Source: Staphylococcus argenteus (GTDB lineage: Bacteria > Bacillota > Bacilli > Staphylococcales > Staphylococcaceae). Taken from it: a stretch of DNA of 64,000 nt. The stretch covers positions 558,001 through 622,000 of the forward strand of contig NC_016941.1 of assembly GCF_000236925.1 (NCBI RefSeq), read 5' to 3'. The notes below the pieces were generated by a model, which worked only from the letters and a program-made list of their open reading frames with translations, ran no database searches and was not told where the DNA came from. The translations under genes and the position numbers were made by a program. The number at the start of each line of letters is the position of its first letter. Within the stretch, counting starts at the first letter, position 1. Below, in pieces: positions 54,345 through 63,671 of this stretch.

Positions 54345-55544
54345 CTAATGTGGGGACATTTGATAATCGTACAATTTTTGATTCATTACTAAATAATGAA
54401 TCGTTTTTAAGAGACGATTAATACAAGCGATGACGGCAGTCTTGTGAGCTTTCTCATGAGGCTGTTTTCTTAGCTTATAGTAATAATCGACTACATGATT
54501 GTCATAATGATGCTGCCCTCTTATTATATTCATAACCACCCAAAACAGTAATCTTCTTGCTTTTTTATTGCCACGCTTATTAATTGTGTCTCTACTTTGC
54601 GTACTACCTGATTGATATCGTTTGATATCGATGCCTACAAATGCATTTAATTGTTTATTAGATTTAAATCGCGTAATATTTCCAAGTTCCCCAATAATCA
54701 TAGCTGCAGATAGTTTTCCAATGCCTGGTATTGAATGAATATTTTCAAAACAATCAAGTTGTTGCGCCAATTGAATCATGTCTTCATCTAATTGTTTAAG
54801 ATGTTGTATAGATTGTTTTAATTGTCTAATTAACAACCGTGCTTTTTCTACAAGAAATGAATGTCTATCGACATTCGGATAGCTTTCCCGAGCAATGTTA
54901 ACCAATTGGTGTGCGTGATTTTCAGCTTTATTCATAGATAGACCTTTATCAGTCGAATTGAATATATAAGAAATAAGGGTATCAATATCCATATTTCTCA
55001 CCATATCTGGATGAGTAAATCGTTCTGCGATGTTAAGTGCAATGATAGAATATCGACTACTAAATAATTTTTCTAAACCAGGAAAAGTTTGATGAAGCTG
55101 TTCAACAATTTCAAATTTAAGCCGATTTTGTTCATTTTCAATTTCTAGATGAAAACGTGCACGCTCTCGCAACTCAAAGAAGATATCTCCATACATAGAT
55201 ATGGTTTCCGTTGCTTTTAAAGTAGGTGCTAATTGCGCAAGTTTATGTGCATCAGCTTGATCGGTTTTCCATGATCTTAAAGAACTTGTTCTGAATTTAG
55301 CTTCTAACGGGTTCATCTCAATATAATTAATTTGATTTACGCGACAAAATCGAGTCATACCTCTTGAATAAATACCAGTAGATTCAAAAATGATTTGTAG
55401 GTGGTCTAAATTATTCAAATACTTTAATAAATAATTATAACCATTTTTATTATTTTGAATGGTAAATTCTCTTTGAAATTGATCGTTATGATAATGAGCT
55501 ACGACACTACTTCTTTTACTAATATCAACACCTAAGTAATTGAT
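54345..55544 (-). CDS. IS110-family transposase
   Basis: A 399-aa DEDD recombinase. The RuvC-like domain carries D7 (GVDISK), E54 (FESTGIYS) and D95/D98 (TDQADAHKLA). The C-terminal Tnp20 domain starts at SIPGIGKLSAAMI, and the likely nucleophile Ser is in RYQSGSTQSR. From 55544 the first codon is ATC, 8 bases after AAAGGAGG, where family members have ATG; the only in-frame common start, TTG 55418, would lose D7. No frameshift is visible. The element appears absent from the N315 gene order as I remember it. Confidence 0.85.
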   Translation of the reverse strand: MNYLGVDISKRSSVVAHYHNDQFQREFTIQNNKNGYNYLLKYLNNLDHLQIIFESTGIYSRGMTRFCRVNQINYIEMNPLEAKFRTSSLRSWKTDQADAHKLAQLAPTLKATETISMYGDIFFELRERARFHLEIENEQNRLKFEIVEQLHQTFPGLEKLFSSRYSIIALNIAERFTHPDMVRNMDIDTLISYIFNSTDKGLSMNKAENHAHQLVNIARESYPNVDRHSFLVEKARLLIRQLKQSIQHLKQLDEDMIQLAQQLDCFENIHSIPGIGKLSAAMIIGELGNITRFKSNKQLNAFVGIDIKRYQSGSTQSRDTINKRGNKKARRLLFWVVMNIIRGQHHYDNHVVDYYYKLRKQPHEKAHKTAVIACINRLLKTIHYLVMNQKLYDYQMSPH

Positions 55545-55554
55545 AAATATAGCC

Positions 55555-55740
55555 TCCTTTAAAAAATTGAGAAGTGAGAACTTTACTTAACCTTTCTCAT
55601 TTCATTTTCCTCTACACGGTTTCAAGAACCCAACATACTTCAAACGAATTTCAAAAGGCGAGAGTAAAGCTGACTTGTTTTTTTAACGGGTTTAAGACCC
55701 AAGGGAATGCACAGTCTACTCCTCTCTATAACTATAAAAA
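55555..55740 (-). ncRNA. Candidate IS110 bridge RNA region
   Basis: Read with the transposase, this non-coding stretch contains three small hairpins: GGGT/ACCC (55688-55700), GGTT/AACC (55618-55630, similar loop) and TGAGAA/TTCTCA (55575-55599). IS110-group elements encode a bridge RNA upstream of the transposase that specifies donor and target. The assignment is from position and structure, not homology. Confidence 0.45.
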
Positions 55741-55742
55741 AT

Positions 55743-55782
55743 AGCTATGAAAAAATCTATCGTCATAGATTTCTTCATAGCT
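55743..55782 (+). promoter_or_regulatory. 18-bp hairpin upstream of ung
   Basis: AGCTATGAAAAAATCTAT (55743-55760) pairs with 55765-55782 around CGTC, with one mismatch. There is no T run. It lies 64 bases before ung at the edge of the IS and could be host sequence or part of the element end. Confidence 0.5.
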
Positions 55783-55846
55783 AATCTTAGTATGTTTCTC
55801 TATAAGGATATTGTATATGTTAAAATATGTCCTGAGGTGAGATAGA

Positions 55847-56503
55847 ATGGAATGGTCACAAATTTTTCATGATATAACGACTAAACATGATTTTAAAGCT
55901 ATGCATGATTTTTTAGAAAAAGAATATACGACTTCAATTGTTTATCCTGATAGGGAAAATATTTATCAAGCATTTGATTTAACTCCATTTGATACCATAA
56001 AAGTTGTGATATTAGGCCAGGATCCATATCATGGTCCAAACCAAGCACATGGATTAGCATTTTCAGTGCAACCTAATGCTAAATTTCCACCTTCATTACG
56101 TAATATGTATAAAGAGTTAGCTGATGATATTGGATGTGTCAGAAAAACACCACATTTGCAAGATTGGGCACGAGAGGGCGTTCTGTTATTAAATACTGTT
56201 TTAACTGTGAGACAGGGTGAAGCTAATTCGCATCGTGATATTGGTTGGGAAACATTTACCGATGAAATCATAAAAGCTGTCTCGCAATATAAGGAACATG
56301 TAGTATTTATTTTATGGGGAAAACCCGCGCAGCAAAAAATAAAACTAATTGATACATCAAAACATTGTATTATAAAATCAGTGCATCCAAGTCCGCTCTC
56401 AGCATATAGAGGATTCTTTGGATCAAAACCGTATTCCAAAGCGAATGCGTATCTTGAATCAGTAGGTAAAACACCAATCAAATGGTGTGAAAGTGAGGCA
56501 TAG
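55847..56503 (+). CDS. ung: Uracil-DNA glycosylase
   Basis: A 218-aa family-1 UDG that removes uracil from DNA. The water-activating loop [18 protein letters not shown] and the minor-groove loop [16 protein letters not shown] are intact. The ATG follows GAGGTGAG. The next gene starts directly after its stop codon, an arrangement shared with B. subtilis ung-ywdI. Confidence 0.97.
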   Translation: MEWSQIFHDITTKHDFKAMHDFLEKEYTTSIVYPDRENIYQAFDLTPFDTIKVVILGQDPYHGPNQAHGLAFSVQPNAKFPPSLRNMYKELADDIGCVRKTPHLQDWAREGVLLLNTVLTVRQGEANSHRDIGWETFTDEIIKAVSQYKEHVVFILWGKPAQQKIKLIDTSKHCIIKSVHPSPLSAYRGFFGSKPYSKANAYLESVGKTPIKWCESEA

Positions 56504-56878
56504 ATGGTGAATAAAGAAACATTAATAGCACGAATTGAACAAGAACTAGTACAAGCCGAGCAGGCGCAACATGACCATGATTTTGAAAAACATATGTATG
56601 CCATACATATATTAACATCTTTTTATGCTTCAACTTCAAATACAGCATATATTGATGAACGACCATTGAATCATCGTATTGACAACCAAAATCAAGTGTC
56701 ACAATCACAAATAACACAACCAACGCATCAAGTAACTGCTGCTGAAATAGAAGCGATGGGTGGTAAGGTGAGTGCGCAACAATCCCAAAGTAGGCCGTAT
56801 ACACAAACTACAACACAACAGCAAAGATTAACAACTGATGATGAAATCGGTAACGGTGAATCAATTTTTGATTTTTAA
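56504..56878 (+). CDS. YwdI-family protein
   Basis: A 124-aa soluble protein with a helical N-terminus (TLIARIEQELVQAEQA), a segment HMYAIHILTSFY and a Gln/Thr-rich low-complexity middle, ending in IFDF. It corresponds to B. subtilis YwdI by position and pattern. It is joined to ung with no gap. The function is unknown. Confidence 0.8.
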   Translation: MVNKETLIARIEQELVQAEQAQHDHDFEKHMYAIHILTSFYASTSNTAYIDERPLNHRIDNQNQVSQSQITQPTHQVTAAEIEAMGGKVSAQQSQSRPYTQTTTQQQRLTTDDEIGNGESIFDF

Positions 56879-56986
56879 AAAGCAGTGATGAACTTTGTTT
56901 ATTTAAACGATTTTAAATCTGAATGTTAATAATTAAGTTACATTCATATATTTAATATATACTGAATTATTCAAGGAGAGGTAACG

Positions 56987-57355
56987 ATGAAATTATTTAT
57001 TATTTTAGGTGCATTAAACGCTATGATGGCAGTTGGAACAGGTGCATTTGGTGCACATGGTTTACAAGGTAAAGTAAGTGACCACTATTTATCAGTATGG
57101 GAAAAAGCAACGACATATCAAATGTATCATGGGTTAGCATTATTGATTTTAGGTGTGATTAGTGGCACAACATCTATCAATGTTAATTGGGCAGGTTGGT
57201 TAATATTTGCCGGTATTATTTTCTTTAGTGGTTCATTATACATTTTAGTATTAACACAAATTAAAATATTAGGTGCCATTACGCCAATTGGTGGTGTGTT
57301 ATTCATTATTGGATGGATCATGCTCATCATTGCGACATTCAAATTTGCTGGTTAA
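56987..57355 (+). CDS. DUF423 membrane protein (YwdK family)
   Basis: A 122-aa protein with four membrane helices. The family signature [13 protein letters not shown] follows helix 1, and [11 protein letters not shown] starts helix 2. It corresponds to B. subtilis YwdK, also in the ung-ywdI neighbourhood. The function is unknown. Confidence 0.85.
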   Translation: MKLFIILGALNAMMAVGTGAFGAHGLQGKVSDHYLSVWEKATTYQMYHGLALLILGVISGTTSINVNWAGWLIFAGIIFFSGSLYILVLTQIKILGAITPIGGVLFIIGWIMLIIATFKFAG

Positions 57356-57475
57356 ATTTTAAAATTTTAGAGTACCTATGTAACTAAACATTAAATTTTT
57401 AATAAAAATAATCAAGAAAAAGAGTTACAAACTCATCTTTTGGGTATAGAATACCTTCGAGGTGAGTTTTTATTT

Positions 57476-58960
57476 ATGGAAAAAAAGAATAAGCAAATAG
57501 ATAGAGGCGATTTAAAACAAAACCTATCTGAAAAATTTGTATGGGCTATTGCATATGGTTCATGTATTGGATGGGGCGCATTCATCTTACCAGGAGACTG
57601 GATTAAGCAATCAGGTCCGATTGCAGCATCAATTGGCATTATTATTGGTGCATTGTTAATGATATTAATTGCGGTAAGTTATGGCGCATTAGTAGAAAGA
57701 TTTCCAGTATCAGGGGGCGCATTTGCCTTTAGTTTCTTAAGTTTTGGCAGATATGTGAGTTTCTTCTCATCATGGTTTTTAACTTTTGGTTATGTATGTG
57801 TAGTTGCTTTAAATGCGACCGCATTCAGTTTATTAGTTAAATTCTTATTGCCAGACGTCTTAAATAACGGAAAATTATACACTATTGCAGGTTGGGACGT
57901 TTATATAACGGAAATCATTATTGCTACTGTGTTGTTACTCGTATTTATGCTAGTGACAATTCGTGGTGCGAGTGTATCAGGATCATTACAATATTACTTC
58001 TGTGTGGCGATGGTTATCGTCGTATTATTAATGTTCTTTGGTTCATTTTTCGGTAATAATTTTGCTCTTGAAAATTTACAACCTTTAGCTGAACCTAACA
58101 AAGGATGGTTTGTATCCATTATCGTTATTGTATCTGTCGCTCCATGGGCGTATGTTGGATTTGATAATATACCTCAAACAGCGGAAGAGTTTAACTTTGC
58201 ACCGAATAAGACATTTAAGCTTATCGTATATAGTTTATTAGCAGCGTCATTAACGTATGTTGTAATGATTCTATATACTGGTTGGTTATCAACAAACCAT
58301 CAAAGTTTAAATGGGCAATTGTGGTTAACTGGTGCAGTTACACAAACAGCTTTTGGTTATATTGGATTAGGTATACTAGCTATTGCAATTATGATGGGTA
58401 TATTTACAGGTTTAAATGGTTTCTTAATGAGTTCAAGTCGTTTGCTATTTTCAATGGGGCGTTCAGGCATTATGCCAACAATGTTCAGTAAATTACATAG
58501 TAAATACAAAACGCCTTATGTTGCCATCATTTTCTTAGTAGGCGTGTCATTAATTGCACCTTGGTTAGGAAGAACAGCATTGACATGGATAGTTAATATG
58601 TCTTCTACAGGCGTATCAATTGCTTACTTTATTACATGTTTGTCTGCTGCTAAATTATTTAGTTATAACAAACAAAGTAATACGTATGCACCTGTATATA
58701 AAACGTTTGCCATTATAGGCTCAGTTGTATCATTCATTTTCTTAGCATTGTTATTAGTACCAGGATCACCAGCAGCGTTGACGGCACCATCTTATATTGC
58801 ATTAATTGGATGGTTAATCATTGGATTAATATTCTTTATAATTCGATATCCTAAGTTGAAAAATATGGACAATGATGAATTGAGCCGTTTAATTTTAAAT
58901 AAAAGTGAAAATGAAGTTGATGATATGATTGAAGAACCTGAAAAAGAAATAACTAAATAA
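57476..58960 (+). CDS. APC-family amino-acid permease
   Basis: A 494-aa transporter with about 12 membrane helices. The helix-1 motif GSCIGWGAFILPGDWI and the helix-6 region YVGFDNIPQTAEEF are typical of APC permeases. The start at 57476 follows GAGGTGAG; an in-frame TTG 12 codons upstream is less likely. The substrate is unknown. Confidence 0.85.
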   Translation: MEKKNKQIDRGDLKQNLSEKFVWAIAYGSCIGWGAFILPGDWIKQSGPIAASIGIIIGALLMILIAVSYGALVERFPVSGGAFAFSFLSFGRYVSFFSSWFLTFGYVCVVALNATAFSLLVKFLLPDVLNNGKLYTIAGWDVYITEIIIATVLLLVFMLVTIRGASVSGSLQYYFCVAMVIVVLLMFFGSFFGNNFALENLQPLAEPNKGWFVSIIVIVSVAPWAYVGFDNIPQTAEEFNFAPNKTFKLIVYSLLAASLTYVVMILYTGWLSTNHQSLNGQLWLTGAVTQTAFGYIGLGILAIAIMMGIFTGLNGFLMSSSRLLFSMGRSGIMPTMFSKLHSKYKTPYVAIIFLVGVSLIAPWLGRTALTWIVNMSSTGVSIAYFITCLSAAKLFSYNKQSNTYAPVYKTFAIIGSVVSFIFLALLLVPGSPAALTAPSYIALIGWLIIGLIFFIIRYPKLKNMDNDELSRLILNKSENEVDDMIEEPEKEITK

Positions 58961-58966
58961 TAAAAG

Positions 58967-59016
58967 AATCGCACAATATACCTTCTTAATTTGGAGGGAT
59001 ATCGTGCGATTTTTTG
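58967..59016. terminator. Terminator after the permease, also facing the exporter genes
   Basis: ATCGCAC (58968-58974) pairs with GTGCGAT (59004-59010), extended by ATAT/ATAT and GG/CC pairs, then T6. Symmetry suggests it can act on both strands. Confidence 0.75.
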
Positions 59017-59100
59017 TATTGTAAAATTGGCATTTAAGACGAGATGGTTAAACCATATTATAATTGCTAAAAGTTAGGGTTAAGCCATGTTCAACAACAT

Positions 59101-59559
59101 CTATAATCTTTTGAAAGATTTCACGAACCCTGAAACAATTAATTTGGAAATTTGGTCTGCAAATAATAAGCCTAGTGCAATGGCGCCCGCAATAAGTGTT
59201 ACTTCTAACATTGTATTGATTGCTGTGCTGAAATTTAATAAGACTAAATTTTTTGTAGCATCGTATGCTAAACCACCTGGTACTAATGGAATGATTCCAG
59301 TTACCATAAAAATGATGGCAGGTTCTTTTTGTTTCCGAGCCATATAATGACTTAACAATCCTAATGCTAAACTGCCAAAGAAACTAGAATATATTGTGTG
59401 TACATTTAAACCGTTGAAAAACAGTATGTAAACCATCCATCCACACGTACCAACGAAGCCACAAGATAAATATAATTTTCTAGGTGCATCGAATATGACA
59501 CAGAAGAACGTTGATGCTAAAAAGCTAAAGATAAAGTTTAATATCCAAAACATAGTCAT
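59101..59559 (-). CDS. ThrE-type exporter, small membrane subunit
   Basis: A 152-aa protein with four or five membrane helices, of the ThrE_2 (DUF3815) family. In Corynebacterium ThrE, threonine/serine export is carried out by one fused protein; here the halves are separate genes 7 bases apart. The segment GIIPLVPGGLAYDATKN is the conserved pore motif. The substrate is inferred. Confidence 0.82.
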   Translation of the reverse strand: MTMFWILNFIFSFLASTFFCVIFDAPRKLYLSCGFVGTCGWMVYILFFNGLNVHTIYSSFFGSLALGLLSHYMARKQKEPAIIFMVTGIIPLVPGGLAYDATKNLVLLNFSTAINTMLEVTLIAGAIALGLLFADQISKLIVSGFVKSFKRL

Positions 59560-59566
59560 GATACTC

Positions 59567-60331
59567 CTATACTAAAATTAATACGCTACCAACGCCAGCA
59601 CCGATGCCAAACGCAGTAACCAATGCTTCTAATGATTTCGTTGTGAACATCAACATGTGTCCACCAAATAAATCTTGAATTGCATTTGTTATTAATACAC
59701 CAGGGACAATAGGCATAACCGCTGCAATGATAATTGTTGCCAAGTCACCTGTTGGAATAAGTGTATGTCCAATAACAGCGATAATCCCAATTACTAAGGA
59801 TCCTATGAATTCTGGGATGAACTGTGCGTGTAACTTACGATCTAGAATTTCAGTGACTAAGTATCCTAGACTACCTGCTAATATTGCAGTTAAGACATCT
59901 ATCAATCTGCCACCTTGTAAATATAAGAAACTCATTGCAATCATTGCTGCAGCAAAACCTTTAAAAGGAAGACTGCTGTCTCTCTTAGCTACATATATTT
60001 TTTCGAGCTGTAATTTTGCTTCTTCTAATGTAATTTCATTATTTGTAATTTGGCGTGAAATTTTATTCGCCTGTGATATTTTAATTAAGTTAGTATCCCG
60101 AGAAGTAATTCTAAAAATTCTCGGAAACGATTCCGAATGTAGTGTAAACTGGATGACAGTATTTGTAACAAAACTGTTACTTTCACTGTAGCCAAGTTTT
60201 TTTGCAATACGTGTCATTGTATCTTCCACACGTGTACCTTCTGCACCAGATTCTAATAATATGCGGGCAGCGAGCATCACAACATCTTTTATTAATACTT
60301 CTTGTTTATATTCTTCTGAATTTATATCCAT
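59567..60331 (-). CDS. ThrE-type exporter, large subunit (DUF1212)
   Basis: A 254-aa protein with a soluble N-terminal part (LLESGAEGTRVEDTMTRI, the family signature) and five membrane helices with VMPIVPGVLITNAIQDL, the same pore motif as the smaller partner. It is first in a two-gene unit. Export of threonine or serine is inferred. Confidence 0.83.
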   Translation of the reverse strand: MDINSEEYKQEVLIKDVVMLAARILLESGAEGTRVEDTMTRIAKKLGYSESNSFVTNTVIQFTLHSESFPRIFRITSRDTNLIKISQANKISRQITNNEITLEEAKLQLEKIYVAKRDSSLPFKGFAAAMIAMSFLYLQGGRLIDVLTAILAGSLGYLVTEILDRKLHAQFIPEFIGSLVIGIIAVIGHTLIPTGDLATIIIAAVMPIVPGVLITNAIQDLFGGHMLMFTTKSLEALVTAFGIGAGVGSVLILV

Positions 60332-60534
60332 GTCATCACCATTGTTTTAAGAATTAATACTCATTATAGTTTATACACTATAAAATAACCATATGAGCTA
60401 TTGAAAAGTTGATTTTGATTTTAAAAAACTAATATATGATACTATTATAATAATAATCATCGGAAATCTTTGTAGACGAAATTCTCTTAAATGATAAAAA
60501 GGAAAATTTATTGAAAAAAATCTGACAAAAATAT

Positions 60535-60559
60535 GTTTCAAATATTTCAAATAGGTTAA
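60535..60559 (+). promoter_or_regulatory. Sigma-B-like promoter of RsaA
   Basis: GTTTCA (60535-60540), 13 bases, GGTTAA (60554-60559) resembles the sigma-B consensus GTTTAA-N12-15-GGGTAT. RsaA is reported as sigma-B dependent. Confidence 0.6.
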
Positions 60560-60570
60560 AATAATATTAG

Positions 60571-60714
60571 TTAACCATTACAAAAATTGTATAGAGTAGC
60601 GACTGTATAATTTCTATTGAGGTTAACGTTTATATGTAGTGATAGTAGTTAAAGTTCTCCCAAGGAAGACTACTCGGGTACACTTTGCTATGTGCAAAGT
60701 GTACCTTGTTATTG
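60571..60714 (+). ncRNA. rsaA: Regulatory small RNA RsaA
   Basis: About 144 bases between the ThrE-like gene and hemQ, the known location of S. aureus RsaA. It has the C-rich seed TCTCCC (60656-60661) used for target pairing, and a terminator of GGTACACTTTGC (60677-60688) with its complement (60694-60705). RsaA represses mgrA translation and so favours biofilm and lowers acute virulence. The 5' end is estimated. Confidence 0.85.
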
Positions 60715-60811
60715 ATAATACAATAGCACATTATTAGAAGTTCAAACATAAAGATTTCAACTATTTACTAAATCACATCTTATGTATACGGGAATATACT
60801 GAAGATAAACG

Positions 60812-60849
60812 AAAAATTCCAAGCCTATTCATTTAAGCTTGGAATTTTT
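60812..60849 (-). terminator. hemQ terminator
   Basis: A perfect 13-bp stem (60812-60824 with 60837-60849) whose A/T arms give T runs on both strands. It lies 27 bases past the hemQ stop. Confidence 0.85.
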
Positions 60850-60875
60850 TATTAACTTATAGTCATTATTGTATG

Positions 60876-61628
60876 TTATGAAATCGCAAAGAATTGGTTA
60901 AATTCGTCTGCATTTAAAATATGACCTACGAAGAAACTTCCGAAATCACCATAGCGTGCTGTTGTTTCATCAAAACGCATTTCATATACAATTTTTTTGA
61001 ATTGTAACACATCATCGGAGAACAATGTTACACCCCATTCGAAATCGTCGAAACCAACAGAACCTGTGATAAATTGTTTGATTTTACCAGCATATTTTCG
61101 ACCAATCATACCATGGTCATACATTAATTTTTGACGTTCTTCCATAGTTAACATATACCAGTTGTAAGTTTCGTTACGACGTTTGTTCATCGGATAGAAA
61201 CATATATAATCAGAATGTGGTAGTTCAGGATAAAGTCTAGCTTTTACATGTGGATTCTCGTATGGATCTTCATCTGATTTACCAGCTAAATAATTACTCA
61301 ATTCAATTACAGATACATATGAATAAGTTGGGATTAAGAAGTCGGCAATTCGTAATTTATTAAATTCATTTTCAATATGGTTTAATGTTTTCATTTCTGG
61401 ACGTAGGAACCATAATAATAGATCTGCTTTTTGTCCAGTTATATTATAAATTGCTTGATCACCAGCATTTGATGACCTTACAGTTGCTGTATTTTCTAAA
61501 AATGACTGCAATTCAGCGACAAGTGCATCACGTTCATCCTTTGGTACTAGGCGTAATGATGCCCAATCAACTGCATAAAATAAGTGTAGACTATACCAAC
61601 CATCTAAAGTTTCGGCTGCTTGACTCAT
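60876..61628 (-). CDS. hemQ: Coproheme decarboxylase HemQ
   Basis: A 250-aa chlorite-dismutase-fold enzyme that converts coproheme III to heme b, the last step of the coproporphyrin-dependent route. Catalytic Tyr145 (FYPMNK) with Lys149 and the heme-ligand His172 (YDHGMIG) are in place. It lacks the Arg that marks true chlorite dismutases. Transcribed away from pta. Confidence 0.93.
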   Translation of the reverse strand: MSQAAETLDGWYSLHLFYAVDWASLRLVPKDERDALVAELQSFLENTATVRSSNAGDQAIYNITGQKADLLLWFLRPEMKTLNHIENEFNKLRIADFLIPTYSYVSVIELSNYLAGKSDEDPYENPHVKARLYPELPHSDYICFYPMNKRRNETYNWYMLTMEERQKLMYDHGMIGRKYAGKIKQFITGSVGFDDFEWGVTLFSDDVLQFKKIVYEMRFDETTARYGDFGSFFVGHILNADEFNQFFAIS

Positions 61629-61721
61629 GTGAATCGCTCCTTTTCAAAAATCATCAGTTCTTTATAAATTTTATCATAAACAATAGTATGAACGATAAAA
61701 TAATGATTACAAAATGGTGAC

Positions 61722-61751
61722 TTGGCATTATAAAATAAAATGGCGTATAAT
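61722..61751 (+). promoter_or_regulatory. pta promoter
   Basis: TTGGCA (61722-61727), 18 bases, TATAAT (61746-61751), about 44 bases before the ATG. Confidence 0.65.
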
Positions 61752-61794
61752 TATACCGTGAATTATTAATAAAACATCAATCAAGGAGGATATT

Positions 61795-62781
61795 ATGGCT
61801 GATTTATTAAATGTATTAAAAGACAAACTTTCTGGTAAAAACGTTAAAATCGTGTTACCTGAAGGAGAGGACGAACGTGTTCTGACTGCAGCAACACAAT
61901 TGCAACAAACAGATTACGTAACACCAATCGTGTTGGGTGATGTAGAAAAGGTTCAATCTCTAGCACAAAAACTAAACCTTGATATTACTAATATTGAGTT
62001 GATTAACCCTGCAACAAGTGAGTTAAAAGCTGAATTAGTTCAATCATTTGTTGAACGTCGTAAAGGTAAAGCTACTGAAGAACAAGCGCAAGAATTACTA
62101 AATAATGTAAATTACTTCGGAACGATGTTAGTATATGCCGGTAAAGCTGATGGCTTAGTAAGTGGTGCAGCACATTCAACTGGTGATACTGTACGTCCAG
62201 CTTTACAAATCATCAAAACGAAACCAGGTGTATCAAGAACATCAGGTATCTTCTTTATGATTAAAGGTGATGAACAATACATCTTTGGTGATTGTGCAAT
62301 CAATCCAGAACTTGATTCACAAGGACTTGCAGAAATTGCAGTAGAAAGTGCTAAATCAGCATTAAGCTTTGGTATGGATCCAAAAGTTGCAATGTTAAGC
62401 TTTTCAACAAAAGGGTCTGCTAAGTCAGACGATGTAACTAAAGTTCAAGAAGCTGTCAAATTAGCTCAACAAAAAGCGGAAGAAGAAAAATTAGATGCAA
62501 TCATTGATGGTGAATTCCAATTTGATGCTGCGATTGTCCCAGGTGTTGCTGAGAAAAAAGCACCAGGTGCTAAATTACAAGGTAATGCAAATGTCTTTGT
62601 ATTCCCAAGTTTAGAAGCTGGTAATATCGGATATAAAATTGCACAACGTTTAGGCGGATATGATGCAGTTGGTCCGGTATTACAAGGTTTAAATTCTCCA
62701 GTAAATGACTTATCACGTGGCTGTTCAATTGAAGATGTATACAATCTATCAATTATAACAGCAGCGCAAGCTTTACAATAA
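61795..62781 (+). CDS. pta: Phosphate acetyltransferase
   Basis: A 328-aa short-type Pta that interconverts acetyl-CoA and acetyl phosphate for overflow metabolism. Conserved stretches are LPEGEDERVLTAA, GLVSGAAHSTGDTVRPALQ and VFPSLEAGNIGYKIAQRL. It has a strong CAAGGAGGA ribosome site. lipL starts two bases after its stop. Confidence 0.97.
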   Translation: MADLLNVLKDKLSGKNVKIVLPEGEDERVLTAATQLQQTDYVTPIVLGDVEKVQSLAQKLNLDITNIELINPATSELKAELVQSFVERRKGKATEEQAQELLNNVNYFGTMLVYAGKADGLVSGAAHSTGDTVRPALQIIKTKPGVSRTSGIFFMIKGDEQYIFGDCAINPELDSQGLAEIAVESAKSALSFGMDPKVAMLSFSTKGSAKSDDVTKVQEAVKLAQQKAEEEKLDAIIDGEFQFDAAIVPGVAEKKAPGAKLQGNANVFVFPSLEAGNIGYKIAQRLGGYDAVGPVLQGLNSPVNDLSRGCSIEDVYNLSIITAAQALQ

Positions 62782-62783
62782 CG

Positions 62784-63620
62784 ATGGATTTAGCAAGTAA
62801 ATATTTTAATGGTGTCAATTGGCGATACATCGACCATTCTTCCGGATTAGAACCTATGCAATCTTTTGCATTTGATGATACATTTTGTGAAAGTGTAGGA
62901 AAAGATTTATCGGATAATGTTGTTCGCACTTGGGTACATCAACATACAGTTATATTGGGTATTCATGATTCGAGATTGCCGTTTTTAAAAGATGGCATTG
63001 ATTATTTGACGAATGAAATTGGATATAATGCCATTGTTAGAAATTCTGGTGGCTTAGGAGTTGTCCTCGATCAAGGTGTATTAAATATTTCACTTATGTT
63101 TAAAGGGCAGACAGAGACAACTATAGATGAAGCATTTACTGTGATGTATTTATTAATTAGTAAAATGTTTGAAGATGAGAACATTGATATTGATACGATG
63201 GAAATTGAACATTCATATTGCCCAGGAAAATTCGACTTAAGTATCGATGGTAAAAAATTTGCTGGTATATCACAACGAAGAGTTAGAGGCGGTATTGCTG
63301 TACAAATTTATCTCTGTGTTGAAGGTTCAGGTTCAGAACGTGCACTGATGATGCAAACATTTTATGAACATGCTTTAAAAGGTGAAGTGACCAAATTTAA
63401 GTATCCTGAAATTGAACCATCATGTATGGCATCTTTGGAAACATTACTAAATAAAAAAATTACAGTTCAAGATGTTATGTTTTCATTACTTTATGCAATC
63501 AAAGATCTTGGCGGTTTATTAAATATGACACCTGTAACGAATGAAGAGTGGCAAAGATTTGATAAATATTTCGATAAAATGATCGATAGAAATAAAAAAA
63601 TGACAGACAATATGCAGTAG
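62784..63620 (+). CDS. lipL: Octanoyl-[GcvH]:protein N-octanoyltransferase LipL
   Basis: A 278-aa biotin/lipoyl-transferase-fold protein that moves octanoyl or lipoyl groups from GcvH to the E2 subunits of oxo-acid dehydrogenases. The acyl-accepting Cys146 is in HSYCPGKFDLSI and the family Lys in DGKKFAGISQRR; RNSGGLGVVLDQG is the lipoate-binding loop. No separate ribosome site is evident, so translation is probably coupled to pta. Confidence 0.9.
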   Translation: MDLASKYFNGVNWRYIDHSSGLEPMQSFAFDDTFCESVGKDLSDNVVRTWVHQHTVILGIHDSRLPFLKDGIDYLTNEIGYNAIVRNSGGLGVVLDQGVLNISLMFKGQTETTIDEAFTVMYLLISKMFEDENIDIDTMEIEHSYCPGKFDLSIDGKKFAGISQRRVRGGIAVQIYLCVEGSGSERALMMQTFYEHALKGEVTKFKYPEIEPSCMASLETLLNKKITVQDVMFSLLYAIKDLGGLLNMTPVTNEEWQRFDKYFDKMIDRNKKMTDNMQ

Positions 63621-63627
63621 TCTCGAT

Positions 63628-63671
63628 AAATAACAGTCCCTTTCATATAAATGTTTGGGGCTGTTATTTTT
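63628..63671 (+). terminator. pta-lipL terminator
   Basis: AAATAACAGTCCC (63628-63640) pairs with GGGGCTGTTATTT (one T-G pair) and T5 follows. Confidence 0.85.

Larger units (their letters stand above)
54300..55742 (-). mobile_element. IS110-family insertion sequence, ends approximate
   Basis: Transposase plus about 190 structured bases upstream of it. IS110 elements lack clear terminal inverted repeats, so both ends are estimates. It lies between the STAR repeat and the ung leader. Confidence 0.65.
60332..60875. other. Intergenic region holding RsaA
   Basis: These 544 bases hold the RsaA gene with a sigma-B-like promoter and the hemQ terminator. Confidence 0.75.

Noticed and set aside
56029..56604. 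191-codon minus-strand frame opposite ung
   Set aside because: It is antisense to ung with no ribosome site; the Cys-rich composition comes from the opposite frame.
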